Assembly: GCF_963666195.1 (NCBI RefSeq) | Contig: NZ_OY762653.1 | Span: forward strand, 186,001-250,000 | Reading direction: 5' to 3' | From: Trichococcus shcherbakoviae | GTDB lineage: Bacteria; Bacillota; Bacilli; Lactobacillales; Aerococcaceae | DNA: 64,000 bases | Part shown: positions 63,121 to 64,000 of the stretch, piece after piece | Numbering within the stretch: position 1 is the first letter of the stretch | Layout of the letters: every line of letters starts with the position of its first letter | Translations under genes and position numbers: made by a program | Notes under the pieces: model-generated | The model's database searches: none | Seen by the model: the letters and a program-made list of their open reading frames with translations, nothing else | What the model was told of the DNA's origin: nothing

Positions 63121-64000
63121 TTATTGTACCATCATCTGTTCATTCAACCATTTCGTCAACTGCGAAAACGGGCTGTAGATGAATACCTTCTCAGCTTCCA
63201 TTTTCTGCAGGCGATCTTTGTATACTTGAGTGTCGTTCAAAGCCCTTTTGACAGGGTTTTTGACCTCATTGATGAAACCATTGTCTATTGTAACAAATCC
63301 CGCCTCCAAAAACACTTGAATCATAAAAATGGCAAGATTTTTTTTGATTTTTAAGTATTCTGCCAAGGCATCTAACCGATTTCTCACATCGATATCCTTA
63401 TGTGAACGGATATATTGGTAAAACTTTGCAAACTGGTCTTTCGGAGGGATTCCATCAGCATAAACGCTGTTCGATTCATGAGAGACGACATACACATTTT
63501 CGAACTTATTGCTCTTCAAAAGATCAGCCAGCAAATTCATCTTCAAAGGACACTCGAAAAGCACCAGGTTGCTGGCGCTGACATCCTGCAAGGCGTCCGC
63601 TGTATTGTCAGTGAGCAACGCGGCGTTCGAACTGTTCGGGATGCGCTCATAAAATTGTTTCATGATGCCGGAAGTCGAAAACAGATACAAGGCATCTTCC
63701 ACAGCCAATACCGAATCGTGGATGACGGAACTCCTTTTGTCGAAAAACTGGACATGTTTGTTTTTGATGTCCTTCAGCTGCAGTTGCGGTTTCGCGCTAT
63801 CCCGCCAAACGTTGATCGAAAGCTCCCCGATGAGGGAAACGACATCCGCTTCGTTCAAGTGGTTGCTGATGCTCCCCTTGTTGAAGCCGATCACGTCCAG
63901 AAAGAGGTTTTTGTCCTTGAGTTTGAACTTCAGATGCTTGTTGTCGGCACCAATCTGTCTGATGTCCGTCAAAGGTACATTTTGGAAGCCGAATATAGGC
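63121..64000 (-). CDS. recJ: Single-stranded-DNA exonuclease RecJ, C-terminal part (cut by window edge)
   Basis: The frame is open to the window end, so about 292 C-terminal residues are visible. The first residues (PIFGFQNVPLTDIRQIGADNKHLKFKL) are the OB-fold region of RecJ, normally NP-x-F...HLKL, which binds single-stranded DNA. INVWRDSAKPQLQLKDI continues it. The rest is the extra C-terminal domain found in Gram-positive RecJ proteins (about 770 residues in total). The catalytic DHH and DHHA1 domains lie outside. RecJ acts 5' to 3' in RecF-pathway and mismatch repair. Confidence 0.9.
   Translation of the reverse strand, partial: PIFGFQNVPLTDIRQIGADNKHLKFKLKDKNLFLDVIGFNKGSISNHLNEADVVSLIGELSINVWRDSAKPQLQLKDIKNKHVQFFDKRSSVIHDSVLAVEDALYLFSTSGIMKQFYERIPNSSNAALLTDNTADALQDVSASNLVLFECPLKMNLLADLLKSNKFENVYVVSHESNSVYADGIPPKDQFAKFYQYIRSHKDIDVRNRLDALAEYLKIKKNLAIFMIQVFLEAGFVTIDNGFINEVKNPVKRALNDTQVYKDRLQKMEAEKVFIYSPFSQLTKWLNEQMMVQ

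Overview
The window reads as chromosome of a low-GC Gram-positive bacterium of the order Lactobacillales, most like Carnobacteriaceae and possibly Trichococcus. This placement is inferred from gene content, not from a search. The basis is the PolC/RecJ/LexA/IF-2 set, strong AGGAGG-type ribosome sites, many intrinsic terminators, and facultative-anaerobe metabolism: pyruvate:ferredoxin oxidoreductase, NADH-dependent nitrite reductase and the NreABC oxygen/nitrate sensor. Most genes lie on the minus strand. I saw no insertion sequence, prophage, CRISPR array, tRNA or rRNA gene.

Layout from left to right. (1) 1-2.9 kb: start of lysA behind a TrmB-type regulator, uridine kinase, an AEC transporter. 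(2) 3.1-6.7 kb: poorly characterised genes: a pRiA4b ORF-3-like protein, a membrane protein built of four repeats, a small excisionase-type HTH protein, and a 418-residue protein whose N-terminus looks like a proteasome/HslV-type Ntn hydrolase. (3) 6.9-19.2 kb: nifJ, an omega-amidase-like hydrolase, a secreted L,D-transpeptidase with six 84-residue GW-like repeats, a Lon-family protease, a VanZ-like protein, a membrane-anchored nuclease and a metallophosphoesterase. (4) 19.3-24.2 kb: a three-gene cell-surface glycan operon (GT2-GtrA, phosphodiester glycosidase, small membrane protein), cysK and nadR. (5) 24.4-34.1 kb: a nitrite-ammonification block, nreABC-sirBC followed by nirBD-cobA-nirC-hemCD. 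It encodes the sensor, the reductase, the nitrite channel and the siroheme branch from porphobilinogen onward. (6) 34.2-37.5 kb: an amino-acid permease, a small unknown protein and a C39-type peptidase that seems to have lost its 3' end. (7) 37.4-42.7 kb: rimP-nusA-rnpM-ylxQ-infB-rbfA. (8) 42.9-53.6 kb: rpsB-tsf-pyrH-frr-uppS-cdsA-rseP-polC, without the proS gene usual between rseP and polC. (9) 53.7-64 kb: SNF2-type helicase, PlsC-like acyltransferase, a heterodimeric ABC exporter, yneF, lexA with an SOS box, apt and the 3' part of recJ.

How the genes work together. Nitrite enters by NirC and is reduced to ammonium by NirBD. HemC, HemD, CobA, SirC and SirB can make the siroheme NirB needs, and NreABC would switch the block on without oxygen and with nitrate. 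The early steps (hemA, hemL, hemB) are not in the window. The translation, envelope-lipid and replication genes follow the conserved Firmicutes order, but two neighbourhoods (after rbfA, and between rseP and polC) depart from it and may mark rearrangement points.

The items most worth a second look are the Ntn-hydrolase-like protein (5447-6703), the four-repeat membrane protein (4102-5070), the GC-rich, heavily folded non-coding stretch between sirC and nirB (about 30605-30856), and the truncated C39 peptidase (36657-37487).
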